From NCBI GenBank assembly GCA_002633115.1, contig NWBJ01000110.1:16470-80469 (forward strand): DNA of 64,000 bases, given 5' to 3'. Both the position numbers and the translations under genes were made by a program. Below the pieces are notes generated by a model, which saw only the letters and a list, made by a program, of their open reading frames with translations, was not told where the DNA came from and did not search any database. The DNA is from Muribaculaceae bacterium Zag1. Lineage in GTDB: Bacteria; Bacteroidota; Bacteroidia; Bacteroidales; Muribaculaceae. This document shows positions 23,805 through 33,243 of the stretch, one piece after another; positions within the stretch are counted from its first letter, which is position 1; each line of letters begins with the position of its first letter.

Positions 23805-26621
23805 ATGAGGAAAGCCATTTTCCCCATCTGCTGCGCCTTGGCTATCTCGGCCGGGGCGCAGTCTCTGTCGCAAGATTCGACTTTCCGCATCGGTCGTCTT
23901 GACAACGGCCTCACCTACTACGTGCGCCACAACGACCAGACCCCTGGCGTTGCCGACTTCTATCTGGCACAGCGCGTAGGCAGTATCCTCGAAGAGCCTC
24001 GCCAGCGCGGCTTGGCCCATTTCCTTGAGCACATGGCTTTTAACGGCACCGAGAATTTCCCCGGCAACCTCAATGGGGGCGGAGTGGTGCCATGGTGCGA
24101 AAGCGTAGGCATCAAATTTGGGGCCAACCTCAACGCATCGACCAATGTCGACCAGACCATCTACAACATAGCCTCGGCTCCCACCCAACGCATAGGCGTA
24201 CAGGACTCGTGTCTGCTCGTGCTGCGCGACTGGGGTTGCGGACTGCTGCTCACCGATGAGGAAATCGACAAAGAACGTGGCGTGATTGAGGAGGAGTGGC
24301 GTTCGCGCCGCACCGGTTTCGCTTCGCAGCGCATGTGTGAGCCAGCCTACGCTGACGCGTATCGAGGCTCGAAGTACGAAGACTGTCTGCCTATCGGCAA
24401 TATGGACGTGGTGCGCAACTTTGAGTACGGCGCCCTGCGCGACTATTACCACAAATGGTACCGCCCAGACCTGCAAGCCGTGGTGGTAGTTGGCGACATC
24501 GATGCCGACCGCATTGAGCAGAAAATCAAGGAGATGTTTGGCTCAATCCCCATGCCGGCCAACGCTGCCGAGCGCCCATATTATGAGGTGCCCGACAATC
24601 AAGGCACCATCGTTAGCATCCAGAAAGACCCGGGCCAACCGACATTCAACCTCTCGCTGTATTTCAAAAACTCGGCTACACCCGATGGCGAACGCCGCTC
24701 GGCCAAGCATCTGCGCGAGACATTCATAGAGCAAGCCATAGGCACCATGCTCTCAGGACGTCTGGCCGACCTGGTACAAGCCGAAACCACCCCATGCGTG
24801 GGTGCCTCAGCTCGTTCGGGCCAATTCTTGGTGTCGAGAGTAAAGGATGCCATATCATGCAGCGTGGTGAGCAAAGAGGGCCGTGTGCTTGAGAGCCTCA
24901 GCGAGGTGGCCCAGGAGGTAGAGCGTACTCGCCAGACTGGTTTTACCCAACCCGAACTTGACCGCGCCATCGCTCAGACCCTCAACCACTTGCAAAAAGC
25001 CGCCAACGAAGCCGACAAGCGCAAAAATGGCGCTTATGTCAAGGGTGCGCTCCAGCATTTCTTGTACTTTGAGCCCCTGCTCTCGCCAGCTGAGAGGCTC
25101 GAGGTGATGACCCAAATCACCGAGCAAGTGACCCTCGATGAAGTCAATGCCCACATGGCCGAAGTGCTCACTCCCGACAATCGCGTGCTCATCGTGTATT
25201 CGCCTGACAATGAGAACCAGCCCATCCCTACCGAGGCTGAATTCCTCGATGTCCTCGCTAAGGCCGCTCAAGGCACATATCAGGCTTACCAAGAGCCAGA
25301 AATCAGCGACTGCCTCGTCAAGAATCTGCCCGAACCGGGCACTATCGTCAGCGAAACCCAATGGGAGGACTATGGAGTGACCGAACTGCGCCTGTCAAAC
25401 GGTGTGCGAGTTTGCGTCAAGCCTACCGACTATGCCGCCGATGCCATCTCGATGAGATTTTACAGTCCTGGCGGCACATCGCAATATGACACTGCCGAAC
25501 AGGCCAACATAGCCTATATCACTCGCGTTGTAACCGCCGCTGGCGTGGGCGACATGGATGCAACCACCCTGTCAAAGGCTCTCGCTGGCAAGACCATCAA
25601 GTGCGGCCCATCGATAGGCGAACAGACCGAAGCCATCAATGGCAACTCCTCAGTCAAGGATTTCCCCACCCTGATGGAGCTCACCTATCTGTATTTCACC
25701 TCGCCTCGAGTGAGTACTGATGATTTCAAGAGCTTGATGAGCAAGCAAGAGTCATTCATAGCCAATCGCGGAGCAAGCGACAAGGTGGTCTACAACGATT
25801 CAATTCGCTCAATCCTCTATGGCGACCATCCGCGCATGCAACCGATGACCAAGGAGCGCTTGCCGCTGGTCGATTATGACCGCTGCTTTGAGATGTATCG
25901 CGACCGCTTTGCCGATGCGTCAGATTTCACTATGATTCTGATTGGCAATGTCGACCTCGACCAGCTGCGTCCGCTGCTCTGCCAATACATCGCTTCTCTG
26001 CCTTCGACTGGGCGCCAGGAGCAGTATGTCGACCGCGGAGTAGAGGTGCGCCGTGTAATTGAGCAGCATCGCTGGGTACGCCCCCAGAATACCCCCACCG
26101 CCAAGGTGAATGTCTTCTACACCGCCGATGTGGCATTCAACGCCAAAAATGACCTGGTGCTCGACATGTTGTGCCAAGCCATGCGCGCACAATACACCGA
26201 GCGAGTGCGCGAAGAGCAAGGAGCCAGCTATGGCGTGGGAGTGAATTTCGACCTCGACCGCATTCCCACCGAGGAGGCTACTCTCACCATTTCTTACAAT
26301 ACAGCGCCTGAGAAATATGCTGGTTCAATCCCCGTGATCTACGAGGTGATGAAAGAAATGGCAAGCCTTGGGCCCTCTGAAGAGCAGATGGATAAGACCC
26401 GCAAATTCCTGCGCAAGAATTACGAGCAAAATCTCACCAACAACGGCTACTGGGATTACGTGCTATATAATCTGCTCTACAAGGGCGTGGATTTCCACAA
26501 GGGATACCTTGAAATGGTCGACAGCGTCACAGCCGATGACCTGAGGAATATGGCCAAAACGCTGGTTGATGCTGAGAGTTGCATAGAAATCACCATGGCT
26601 TCTGAGCCTCTTGAACAATAA
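23805..26621 (+). CDS. M16 family zinc metallopeptidase (pitrilysin type)
   Basis: 938 residues with a signal peptide (ICCALAISAGAQS), so it acts outside the cytosol. It has the inverted zinc motif HXXEH as HFLEH (His72, Glu75, His76) and the downstream GVIEEEW zinc-ligand Glu. Four M16-type domains fit the length; the third and fourth lack the metal site (non-catalytic half, with the typical REEQGASYGVGV segment). It degrades peptides or small proteins in the periplasm. Sits between the OB-fold lipoprotein and a TonB-dependent receptor gene that starts 5 bp later, a context seen for peptide or metallophore uptake; the link is inference. Confidence 0.92.
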   Translation: MRKAIFPICCALAISAGAQSLSQDSTFRIGRLDNGLTYYVRHNDQTPGVADFYLAQRVGSILEEPRQRGLAHFLEHMAFNGTENFPGNLNGGGVVPWCESVGIKFGANLNASTNVDQTIYNIASAPTQRIGVQDSCLLVLRDWGCGLLLTDEEIDKERGVIEEEWRSRRTGFASQRMCEPAYADAYRGSKYEDCLPIGNMDVVRNFEYGALRDYYHKWYRPDLQAVVVVGDIDADRIEQKIKEMFGSIPMPANAAERPYYEVPDNQGTIVSIQKDPGQPTFNLSLYFKNSATPDGERRSAKHLRETFIEQAIGTMLSGRLADLVQAETTPCVGASARSGQFLVSRVKDAISCSVVSKEGRVLESLSEVAQEVERTRQTGFTQPELDRAIAQTLNHLQKAANEADKRKNGAYVKGALQHFLYFEPLLSPAERLEVMTQITEQVTLDEVNAHMAEVLTPDNRVLIVYSPDNENQPIPTEAEFLDVLAKAAQGTYQAYQEPEISDCLVKNLPEPGTIVSETQWEDYGVTELRLSNGVRVCVKPTDYAADAISMRFYSPGGTSQYDTAEQANIAYITRVVTAAGVGDMDATTLSKALAGKTIKCGPSIGEQTEAINGNSSVKDFPTLMELTYLYFTSPRVSTDDFKSLMSKQESFIANRGASDKVVYNDSIRSILYGDHPRMQPMTKERLPLVDYDRCFEMYRDRFADASDFTMILIGNVDLDQLRPLLCQYIASLPSTGRQEQYVDRGVEVRRVIEQHRWVRPQNTPTAKVNVFYTADVAFNAKNDLVLDMLCQAMRAQYTERVREEQGASYGVGVNFDLDRIPTEEATLTISYNTAPEKYAGSIPVIYEVMKEMASLGPSEEQMDKTRKFLRKNYEQNLTNNGYWDYVLYNLLYKGVDFHKGYLEMVDSVTADDLRNMAKTLVDAESCIEITMASEPLEQ

Positions 26622-26626
26622 AAGCC

Positions 26627-29191
26627 ATGGCCAGAGCATTGATAATAATGGCCCTCGGCCTATCCTGCATATCTGCTGCCGCGCAAGCTACTGATAGCAT
26701 TGCGCGGCAGCGTACCGATTCTCTCTCTTCAGCCCAAAATGTGTTGCGCGAAGTGGTGATCACAGCCAAAGAGGGAGGCGGCTTGACTGCTGCCTCAAAG
26801 ATTGGCCAAGATGCCATCCAGCACATCCAGCCATCAAGTATCGCCGACCTGCTTGAACTCATCCCCGGCGGAAGCGCCAAGGATCCTGAGTTTGGCTCAG
26901 CCCAAACCATACGCCTGCGCGAGGCCGACCCGGTGTCGTCGTACAACACATCGTCGCTCGGCACCCAGTTTATGGTCGACGGCGTGCCTATCAACAATGA
27001 TGCCAACCTGCAGGCTTCGCCCGTGTCTTCGACTCTTGGCACATCCTTTACCAGTTCGGGCGTAGACATGCGTTCTGTCGCTACCGACAATATCCAGAGC
27101 GTAGAGATTGTGCGCGGCATTCCCTCGGTAGAGTATGGCGACCTGACCAGCGGTCTGGTCAAAATCGAGCGCAAGCGCGGTGGCTCAAATCTCGACCTGC
27201 GATTCAAGGCTGATATGAACAGCAAACTCATGTCGGTGGGCAAGGGCATAGAGTGGCAAGGCGACATGGGCGACAATTTCACCCTCAACGCCGACCTTAG
27301 TTATCTCGACTCGCGCACCGACCCCCGAAATACGCGCCAGAATTATCAGCGACTAACCGGCAGTCTGCGCCTCAGCCGCCGCTGGGCCAATGTTGGCAAT
27401 TTCAGCTTGGTGGGTGGTCTGAATCTTGACTATACGGGCAGTTTTGACGATGAGAAGTCGGATGCCGACCTCAATGATGGCACCAACGGGCCCATCGAGA
27501 AATACAAGTCGACCTACAGCCGCTTTGCTGGCGCTCTCGACTTTAAGCTCCGTAATCAAGAGGACGGATTTTTTCGTCGTCTTGACCTGACCATGTCGCT
27601 CACAGCCGAGCAGGACAAGATTGAGCAGTGGAAGGTAGTAGAACTCGGCATGGATAGCCCTGTTTGCACTGCCCAGGCTCCCGGCGAGTGGGATGCGACA
27701 ATCGTGCCTTACACCTACGAAGCCACTCTCTCGGTCGAAGGCAAGCCAATCTACGCCTATTCCAACCTTGTGGCCCATTTTAGCCAAGAGGTAGGCAAAG
27801 CCGTGCTTGGATTTAAGGCTGGTGCCAATTGGAACCACTCAAAAAATCGTGGCAATGGTACCGTGTTTGACCTTGAGCGCCCCTACAGCGTGGATATGAA
27901 TGTCAGGCCGCGAGTGTTTAAGGACATCCCAGCCCTCAACCAGCTGCATTTCTTTGTGGAGAATAATACCACTGCCACCGTGGGTCAGACCAAGCTGGGC
28001 CTTATGGCTGGCGTGAGGGCTATGAGCCTGGTAGGACTTGACAAAGCCTACTCGCTCAACGGCAAATGGCATTTTGACCCGCGTGTGAATCTGCGCATCG
28101 ACCTGCCAGCGATCGCCATTGGCGAGCGCGACCTAAAAATCGCCCTCGTTGGCGGGGCTGGGTGGCATACCAAGTTGCCCACGGCCGAGCAATTGTATCC
28201 CGATCCTCTCTACTACGACATCATCCAGCTTAACTATTGGCCCTCAGACCCCAATCTGCGGCGAGTGAATATGGCGGTATTCCAGACCGATGTCACCAAC
28301 TATGCTCTGCGCGCCGCTCGCAACCTCAAATGGGAGGCAAGCCTGGAGGCGCAGTGCGGCGGTTTCTCGATGGCAGTGACAGTGTTCCGCGAGGATATGA
28401 AGAGCGGTTTCCGTTCGAGTTCGACCCCAGTGAGGTATATCTACAAGAATTATGATTCGTCCGGAATTGATGCAAGTACTCTTGGCGGTTTGCCCCCGGA
28501 GCTGTCATCTATCCCCTTTGAGATGGATACGCTGCTCACCACCCACAGCTATACTACAAATGGCAGCCGCACCATCAAGAGCGGCGTGGAGTTTACGATG
28601 CAGTCGCCTCGCATTCCGGGCATTATGACCCGAATCAGTGTGACGGGAGCGTATTTCCGCACTCAATACCGCAATAGCCAACCGGAATACTATCGTCCGT
28701 CGGTGTCGATAGGAGGCAAGGCTTTTCCCTTCATAGGCTATTACGCCTCAACCGACAATTATCTGCGCGAGAGATTCAACACCAATTTCTCGACCGACAC
28801 GCAGGTGCCAACATTCGGGTTGATTTTCTCTACTTCGTTCCAGTGCGAATGGTTCACTGGCTCGCAGAGCAAATACCGCGACCCGAATCCTCTGCAGTAC
28901 ATCGACAAAGAGCTCACTTGGCATGACTTCACTGATGCCTCGGCCAAAGACGGTGTGCTGAAACAGCTGATACGCAGCTACAATCAGATGGCCTACGTCT
29001 ACACTCGTGTGCCATTTCAGATGAATGTCAACCTGAAGGTGAGCAAGCGCCTCTATCAGAATCGCATATCGTTGGCCCTCTTCGCCAACAAGCTCATCGA
29101 TGTCTCTCCCTCATATACCACGCCTCTGGGCGTGAAAGTGCGCCGCGAAGTAAATCCCTATTTCGGCATGGAACTCAACTTCAGACTATAA
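26627..29191 (+). CDS. TonB-dependent outer-membrane receptor
   Basis: 854 residues with a signal peptide (LGLSCISAAAQA). A TonB-box-like region and plug domain are seen (REVVITAKEGGG, SIADLLELIPGG, FMVDGVPINNDANL, IQSVEIVRGIPSVEYGDLTS). A long beta-barrel follows, ending in the aromatic-final strand (FGMELNFRL). No carboxypeptidase-like N-terminal extension and no SusD partner are present, so it is not a classical glycan-uptake SusC. The genes after it (small lipoprotein, DUF6850, DUF4876) form a recurring Bacteroidales set with this receptor type. The ligand is unknown; metal complexes or peptides are possible. Confidence 0.92.
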   Translation: MARALIIMALGLSCISAAAQATDSIARQRTDSLSSAQNVLREVVITAKEGGGLTAASKIGQDAIQHIQPSSIADLLELIPGGSAKDPEFGSAQTIRLREADPVSSYNTSSLGTQFMVDGVPINNDANLQASPVSSTLGTSFTSSGVDMRSVATDNIQSVEIVRGIPSVEYGDLTSGLVKIERKRGGSNLDLRFKADMNSKLMSVGKGIEWQGDMGDNFTLNADLSYLDSRTDPRNTRQNYQRLTGSLRLSRRWANVGNFSLVGGLNLDYTGSFDDEKSDADLNDGTNGPIEKYKSTYSRFAGALDFKLRNQEDGFFRRLDLTMSLTAEQDKIEQWKVVELGMDSPVCTAQAPGEWDATIVPYTYEATLSVEGKPIYAYSNLVAHFSQEVGKAVLGFKAGANWNHSKNRGNGTVFDLERPYSVDMNVRPRVFKDIPALNQLHFFVENNTTATVGQTKLGLMAGVRAMSLVGLDKAYSLNGKWHFDPRVNLRIDLPAIAIGERDLKIALVGGAGWHTKLPTAEQLYPDPLYYDIIQLNYWPSDPNLRRVNMAVFQTDVTNYALRAARNLKWEASLEAQCGGFSMAVTVFREDMKSGFRSSSTPVRYIYKNYDSSGIDASTLGGLPPELSSIPFEMDTLLTTHSYTTNGSRTIKSGVEFTMQSPRIPGIMTRISVTGAYFRTQYRNSQPEYYRPSVSIGGKAFPFIGYYASTDNYLRERFNTNFSTDTQVPTFGLIFSTSFQCEWFTGSQSKYRDPNPLQYIDKELTWHDFTDASAKDGVLKQLIRSYNQMAYVYTRVPFQMNVNLKVSKRLYQNRISLALFANKLIDVSPSYTTPLGVKVRREVNPYFGMELNFRL

Positions 29192-29279
29192 ATCAGTTTT
29201 TAGTCTTTGGCTTTTAGTTTTTGGAAATATTACCAAAATCCAACTGTAACTTTTCCAAAAACCAAAGACCAAAAACCAC
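29192..29279. repeat. T-rich spacer repeat, inverted pair
   Basis: TTTTAGTTTTTGGAAATATT on the left faces TTTTCCAAAAACCAAAGACC on the right, forming a potential hairpin just after the receptor stop codon. It belongs to the same family as the spacers around the GH92 genes 25 kb away. Confidence 0.7.
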
Positions 29280-29324
29280 CTACTAAGTAAAGTGTCAATT
29301 TAAAATTTAACTATGATATGGAAG

Positions 29325-29605
29325 CTTAACCACGAAGGACACGAAGATCTCACGAAGGCCACGAAGGTTTTTCTGTCTCTCTCATCTTGCGTTCTGGAGG
29401 AGCGCAAGGCCACGAAGGCGCAAGGCTTAGTGAAGGCCACGAAGGCCATCCGGATACGCCAGTGTAGGAAGCGAGGAGCGACGTATCCGCTTCTTCGTGG
29501 CCTTCTTGAGGCTTCGCCGACTTCGTGGCCTTGCGCCTCAATGCCCAATGGGGATAAAGAAGCCTTAGTGGCCTTCGTGAATTCTTCGTGTCCTTCGTGG
29601 TTAAG
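29325..29605. mobile_element. 281-bp MITE-like element with 22-bp terminal inverted repeats
   Basis: The ends are perfect 22-bp inverted repeats: CTTAACCACGAAGGACACGA and AG at 29325-29346, and the reverse complement at 29584-29605. The interior is filled with CACGAAGG repeats in both directions and holds no gene. No obvious target duplication was found. It separates the receptor gene from the small lipoprotein gene and may break or tune the operon. Confidence 0.75.
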
Positions 29606-29631
29606 TTTAAAAACAAAGTGAACCCTTACCT

Positions 29632-30033
29632 ATGAATAGAATATTAACAGTGGTGATGGGCGTGATGCTGGCCTGGGGGCTGGCAGGATGCGATGTCGAC
29701 CACGACGAAAATATATACTGCGAGGCGGAGATTGCTCTGCAACTCCCCGATAATGCGCAGATTGCCCTGCTCAGGCCAGATACTGACCTCGAGGGCACCT
29801 TTTTTCGCAATCTCAATACTCAGATTGAGTACACCATACCCACCTTTGTCAACAATCGTGCCACAGCTCGTGTGCAAAAAGGTATCTATCTGATTGCCTT
29901 TGAGGGCGAGGCGGTGATGGCCGATGGCACAGTGCGCTCGGTGCGTCTTGCCGACTATTCGGTGACGCGCGAGGCCATCTACCTGCTTGGCGATTATGAA
30001 TCAGTAACCCTCAACCTAAGCTATTTGCAATGA
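29632..30033 (+). CDS. Small lipoprotein (FimB/Mfa2-like fold suspected)
   Basis: 133 residues with a lipobox (LAGC at the end of MNRILTVVMGVMLAWG...). A short beta-rich body (LQLPDNAQIALLRPDTDLEG, RVQKGIYLIAFEGEAVMADG) resembles the single-domain fold of small Bacteroidetes lipoproteins. It overlaps the next gene by 4 bp (ATGA), so the two are translationally coupled. Function unknown; presumably an accessory to the upstream TonB-dependent receptor. Confidence 0.7.
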   Translation: MNRILTVVMGVMLAWGLAGCDVDHDENIYCEAEIALQLPDNAQIALLRPDTDLEGTFFRNLNTQIEYTIPTFVNNRATARVQKGIYLIAFEGEAVMADGTVRSVRLADYSVTREAIYLLGDYESVTLNLSYLQ

Positions 30034-31535
30034 GACGGTTGCTGAGCATATTATCAATCGCCTCGGCTTTGGTTTCTTTTGCCGATGATAGCGCCAATTA
30101 CCGCACTTGGGACCACTTCCAGCCGACCGATCAGGCTGTAGATTTTGTCTATGGCAAATCCTCGGTCAACCGGTTTTGGCAATATTCGACTTCGCTGAGC
30201 GAGATCTCGGCTGGTTATCAGATGCGCCGCGAAGACCAAGCGGCCGAGACATGGAATGGCGATGGCCTCGACCAGGGCTATTTCGACGCTCAGGCGTATG
30301 TGCGCATGGGCAAGAATGGCGTGGCCTATGCCGGAGCCGGGTATGAATACGGCGAACAGCGCAATGTGGTGTGGAACTCTACTGCCGACTATGAGATGCT
30401 CTATCCCTATATCTTGGCCGATAGCGTGGGCGGTGACCTCAGGAGTGAGCAATATCATTTCTACGGTGGCTTCGCCCATCGCGGAGGCGAGTGGGTCTAT
30501 GGTCTTAGTGGCAGCTACAGGGCTGTCCACAGTTATCGCCAGGTTGACCCGCGTCCTCGCAACATGGCCACCGACTTGGAATTTGAGTTGTCAGCTGCTC
30601 GCATACTTGGCAAGTATGCCCTGGGCGTGGCTGCTGGTGCAAGATTCTACAAGCAGGTGCTCGATGTGGAATATTTCAGTCAGACCGGTGCCAACTCTAC
30701 CCAATTTCAGATGACTGGCTTGGGTCAGACATATCGCCGTTTTGATGGTGTGACCTATACTGAGACGCGCCATAAGGGCTTTGGTTTCAATGGCGAGGTC
30801 TCGCTGTTGCCCACCGATGGCAATGGCCTCTTCGTCTTGGCGCGATTCAGCCAACTCAAGATGGATCGTCAGATACACGAACTCAACGAGGCCCCCATTA
30901 CGCGCCTCTGGACTCATCGCCTCTCGGCTGCCCTTGGCTTTAAACGCCAGACTGAGGCTTTTGTTCATGCACTGTCCCTTGAGGGCGCTTATGAGAGGCG
31001 CCAAGGCGAGGAGGCAGTTGTCGACAATGGGTATCTTGGCAGTTATGAGATACTCGACCGTCACACCCTGTATGATAGCCACAGATATGAGGGCAGCCTA
31101 AAATGGGCTATGCAATGGCAGAACGACTGCCATCGAGTCAGCATTGTGCCGCAAGCGACTGCTATGCGTCTTGTGGAGCAATACATAGAGCCTTGGGCAG
31201 AAATGAAGCGCACCGAGGTGCTGCCGGGTTTGCTGATTGATTACCAGCATGCTACCGATGCGTGGCTATTCCAAATAGGAGCACAAGGCAGTTGGCGCAA
31301 AAATCTCAATGCCGATTTCTCAGTGCCAGCTCGCCATGTCGAACCGGAAATCCTCGCCAAGCTCGCTTATGACCATGAGCGCGCTACAGCTGATGCCGTC
31401 TTGATTCGCCCCTACGCTATGGCGCAACGCGCTTTAGGGCAGGGAGCAGTATTCTTTAAGGCCGAGTATCAGCGCGTATTCTCTGACTACGGCCTCAATC
31501 ATGGATTACACATCTCAGTTGGTTACCGATTTTAA
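30030..31535 (+). CDS. DUF6850-type outer-membrane beta-barrel protein
   Basis: 501 residues with a signal peptide (LSIASALVSFA). The body shows alternating aromatic beta-strands and ends in HISVGYRF, a C-terminal barrel signal. This type (DUF6850) is regularly found with the DUF4876 gene that follows and a TonB-dependent receptor. It is likely an outer-membrane partner of that system. Role unknown. Confidence 0.75.
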   Translation: MRRLLSILSIASALVSFADDSANYRTWDHFQPTDQAVDFVYGKSSVNRFWQYSTSLSEISAGYQMRREDQAAETWNGDGLDQGYFDAQAYVRMGKNGVAYAGAGYEYGEQRNVVWNSTADYEMLYPYILADSVGGDLRSEQYHFYGGFAHRGGEWVYGLSGSYRAVHSYRQVDPRPRNMATDLEFELSAARILGKYALGVAAGARFYKQVLDVEYFSQTGANSTQFQMTGLGQTYRRFDGVTYTETRHKGFGFNGEVSLLPTDGNGLFVLARFSQLKMDRQIHELNEAPITRLWTHRLSAALGFKRQTEAFVHALSLEGAYERRQGEEAVVDNGYLGSYEILDRHTLYDSHRYEGSLKWAMQWQNDCHRVSIVPQATAMRLVEQYIEPWAEMKRTEVLPGLLIDYQHATDAWLFQIGAQGSWRKNLNADFSVPARHVEPEILAKLAYDHERATADAVLIRPYAMAQRALGQGAVFFKAEYQRVFSDYGLNHGLHISVGYRF

Positions 31536-31548
31536 TGAAAAATGAAAT

Positions 31549-33078
31549 ATGAAAAATGAAAAATATTTGATTTTGGGATTGGCTGTCGCTCTTTGCGCTT
31601 GCGAGGGGGATAGGCCTGATAGCATTGATTTTATACAGATTGACGGCAAGGATACCGCCGATATAGAATTGCCAGTCGAGGGCGGAGAGGCTTCCTTTTC
31701 GATTTCCGCAACCGGTTATTGGACAATTGCTGACGATGGCCAATCCTGGTATACCTATTCTCCCCAAAACGGAGGGGAGGGCGATGCTGTGATTACCGTC
31801 TCGGCCGAAGAATTTGACGTATTCAGCAGCGCCTCGGCCTCAAGAATCGGATTCTTGACCTTCTCTTGTGGCTCGTACACCAAAAAAGTTGCCGTAATTC
31901 AGAGCGGCGCTGGCGCCTCGGTCGAGCCTACCGACCAAACCGTTGCAGTGCGTGCCTACGGGGGAGAAATTTCGGTCGAAGTGCCATCGGGCGTGGCGTA
32001 TACGGTGTCGATTCCCACAGCGGCTCAGAGTTGGGTAAGTTGCACGGCTCGCGAGTCGGGCCTAATGACCCTGTGGTTTGAGCAAAACCAAACCTCGGAT
32101 TACCGTACTGCTGAGATAATTGTCAATTCTACTTCGGGTCAAGAGATTGCCTCGGTGACTGTAAAGCAGAGTTGGCGCAATATCGAACCGAGCGAAATGC
32201 TCATCGAGGAGATATATTTTACCGGTACCCCGTTGCCCTCTACCGGCGTGCCCAATGGCAAGAACAAGGATCAATATTTCTTGCTCACCAACAACACTGA
32301 TGAGACCCTCTATGCCGATCGCCTCTTGATTATCGAGTCGAAAAATGCCAACGCTGGCAAGACCTGGAAAGAATTCTTGGATCCCATTATCGATGACTAT
32401 TGCGAGGCTGGGGCAGTGATGTGCATCCCCGGCACAGGGCAAGATGTGCCAGTGCTGCCAGGCGAGTCTCTAATAATAGCCTCGAATGCAATCAATTATC
32501 GCGAGGGATATACCCAAGGCAATTCTGACTTTATGATCGAAATCAATCCTGACGGCATCGACTTGTCACAAGCTGACTTTGAGTGGTACACCCAGTCGAC
32601 CAACTCGACCATTGACATTGATATCCCCGAGGTGCCGAATGTCGAGATGTGGTATTGCTATTCGCTGTCAATCTTTATTCTCCACGACCGTGGTTTCCAG
32701 AGCTATGCCATTGCTACGCCGCCGGCTGAGGTGACTCAGGAGAGTTTCCTGGCTGATTACAGTTGGGAGAATGCTGATTACATCAGCCACAGCTTGGCTG
32801 GCGATTTTGAGATGACGCTCACCGATGCCTACAAGGTGCCAAACTCATGGGTGATTGATGCCGTGATGTGCACGGTGCCGAGTATCAACCAGACGCGCCA
32901 ATTCTCGACCACGCTTGATGCGGGCTACACTTATGCTTCGCCGCAAAACATCGATGCCGATTCGCAGCGATACGGCCTGAGCGTGCGCCGCCGCACCGAC
33001 CCCTCCACCGGTCGCCTCATCGACACCAACAATTCCACCAACGACTTCACCCCCAACTCCATCCCCTCGCTGAAATAG
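31549..33078 (+). CDS. DUF4876 lipoprotein with N-terminal BACON-like domains
   Basis: 509 residues with a lipobox (LAVALCAC). Residues about 30-200 contain one or two BACON/Ig-like sandwiches (GYWTIADDGQSWYTYSPQNG and VAYTVSIPTAAQSWVSC). The C-terminal half starts at SEMLIEEIYFTGTP and matches the DUF4876 pattern (KNKDQYFLLTNNTDE, YADRLLIIESKNAN), ending with RRTDPSTGRLIDTNNSTNDF. It is the last gene of the receptor operon. Probably surface-exposed; the function is unknown. Confidence 0.8.
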   Translation: MKNEKYLILGLAVALCACEGDRPDSIDFIQIDGKDTADIELPVEGGEASFSISATGYWTIADDGQSWYTYSPQNGGEGDAVITVSAEEFDVFSSASASRIGFLTFSCGSYTKKVAVIQSGAGASVEPTDQTVAVRAYGGEISVEVPSGVAYTVSIPTAAQSWVSCTARESGLMTLWFEQNQTSDYRTAEIIVNSTSGQEIASVTVKQSWRNIEPSEMLIEEIYFTGTPLPSTGVPNGKNKDQYFLLTNNTDETLYADRLLIIESKNANAGKTWKEFLDPIIDDYCEAGAVMCIPGTGQDVPVLPGESLIIASNAINYREGYTQGNSDFMIEINPDGIDLSQADFEWYTQSTNSTIDIDIPEVPNVEMWYCYSLSIFILHDRGFQSYAIATPPAEVTQESFLADYSWENADYISHSLAGDFEMTLTDAYKVPNSWVIDAVMCTVPSINQTRQFSTTLDAGYTYASPQNIDADSQRYGLSVRRRTDPSTGRLIDTNNSTNDFTPNSIPSLK

Positions 33079-33084
33079 ACCCGC

Positions 33085-33117
33085 CCCCTAAAGGGGGAAG
33101 GCTACCGCCCGCTGAGG
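33085..33117. repeat. GC-rich dispersed repeat, reverse orientation
   Basis: CCCCTAAAGGGGGAAGGCTA followed by CCGCCCGCTGAGG is the reverse complement of the copy at 22993-23030. It begins just past the DUF4876 stop codon. Confidence 0.8.
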
Positions 33118-33177
33118 CTTGATTATAAATTTTGCAAAAATATGAGGTAAGAAGTATTGTTTTTCAAACTTTACCCT

Positions 33178-33185
33178 TACCTTTG
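33178..33185 (+). promoter_or_regulatory. -7 box of the arabinofuranosidase gene
   Basis: TACCTTTG, 58 bp before the ATG at 33244. Confidence 0.55.
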
Positions 33186-33243
33186 TAGATTGATATTAAA
33201 TAAATATAGCAAATTCTTACAAATCTCATAATACACGATCTAC

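Noticed and set aside
26627..33078. Polysaccharide utilisation locus (SusC/SusD)
   Set aside because: The receptor lacks the SusC N-terminal extension, there is no SusD homologue, and no carbohydrate enzymes are in the operon.
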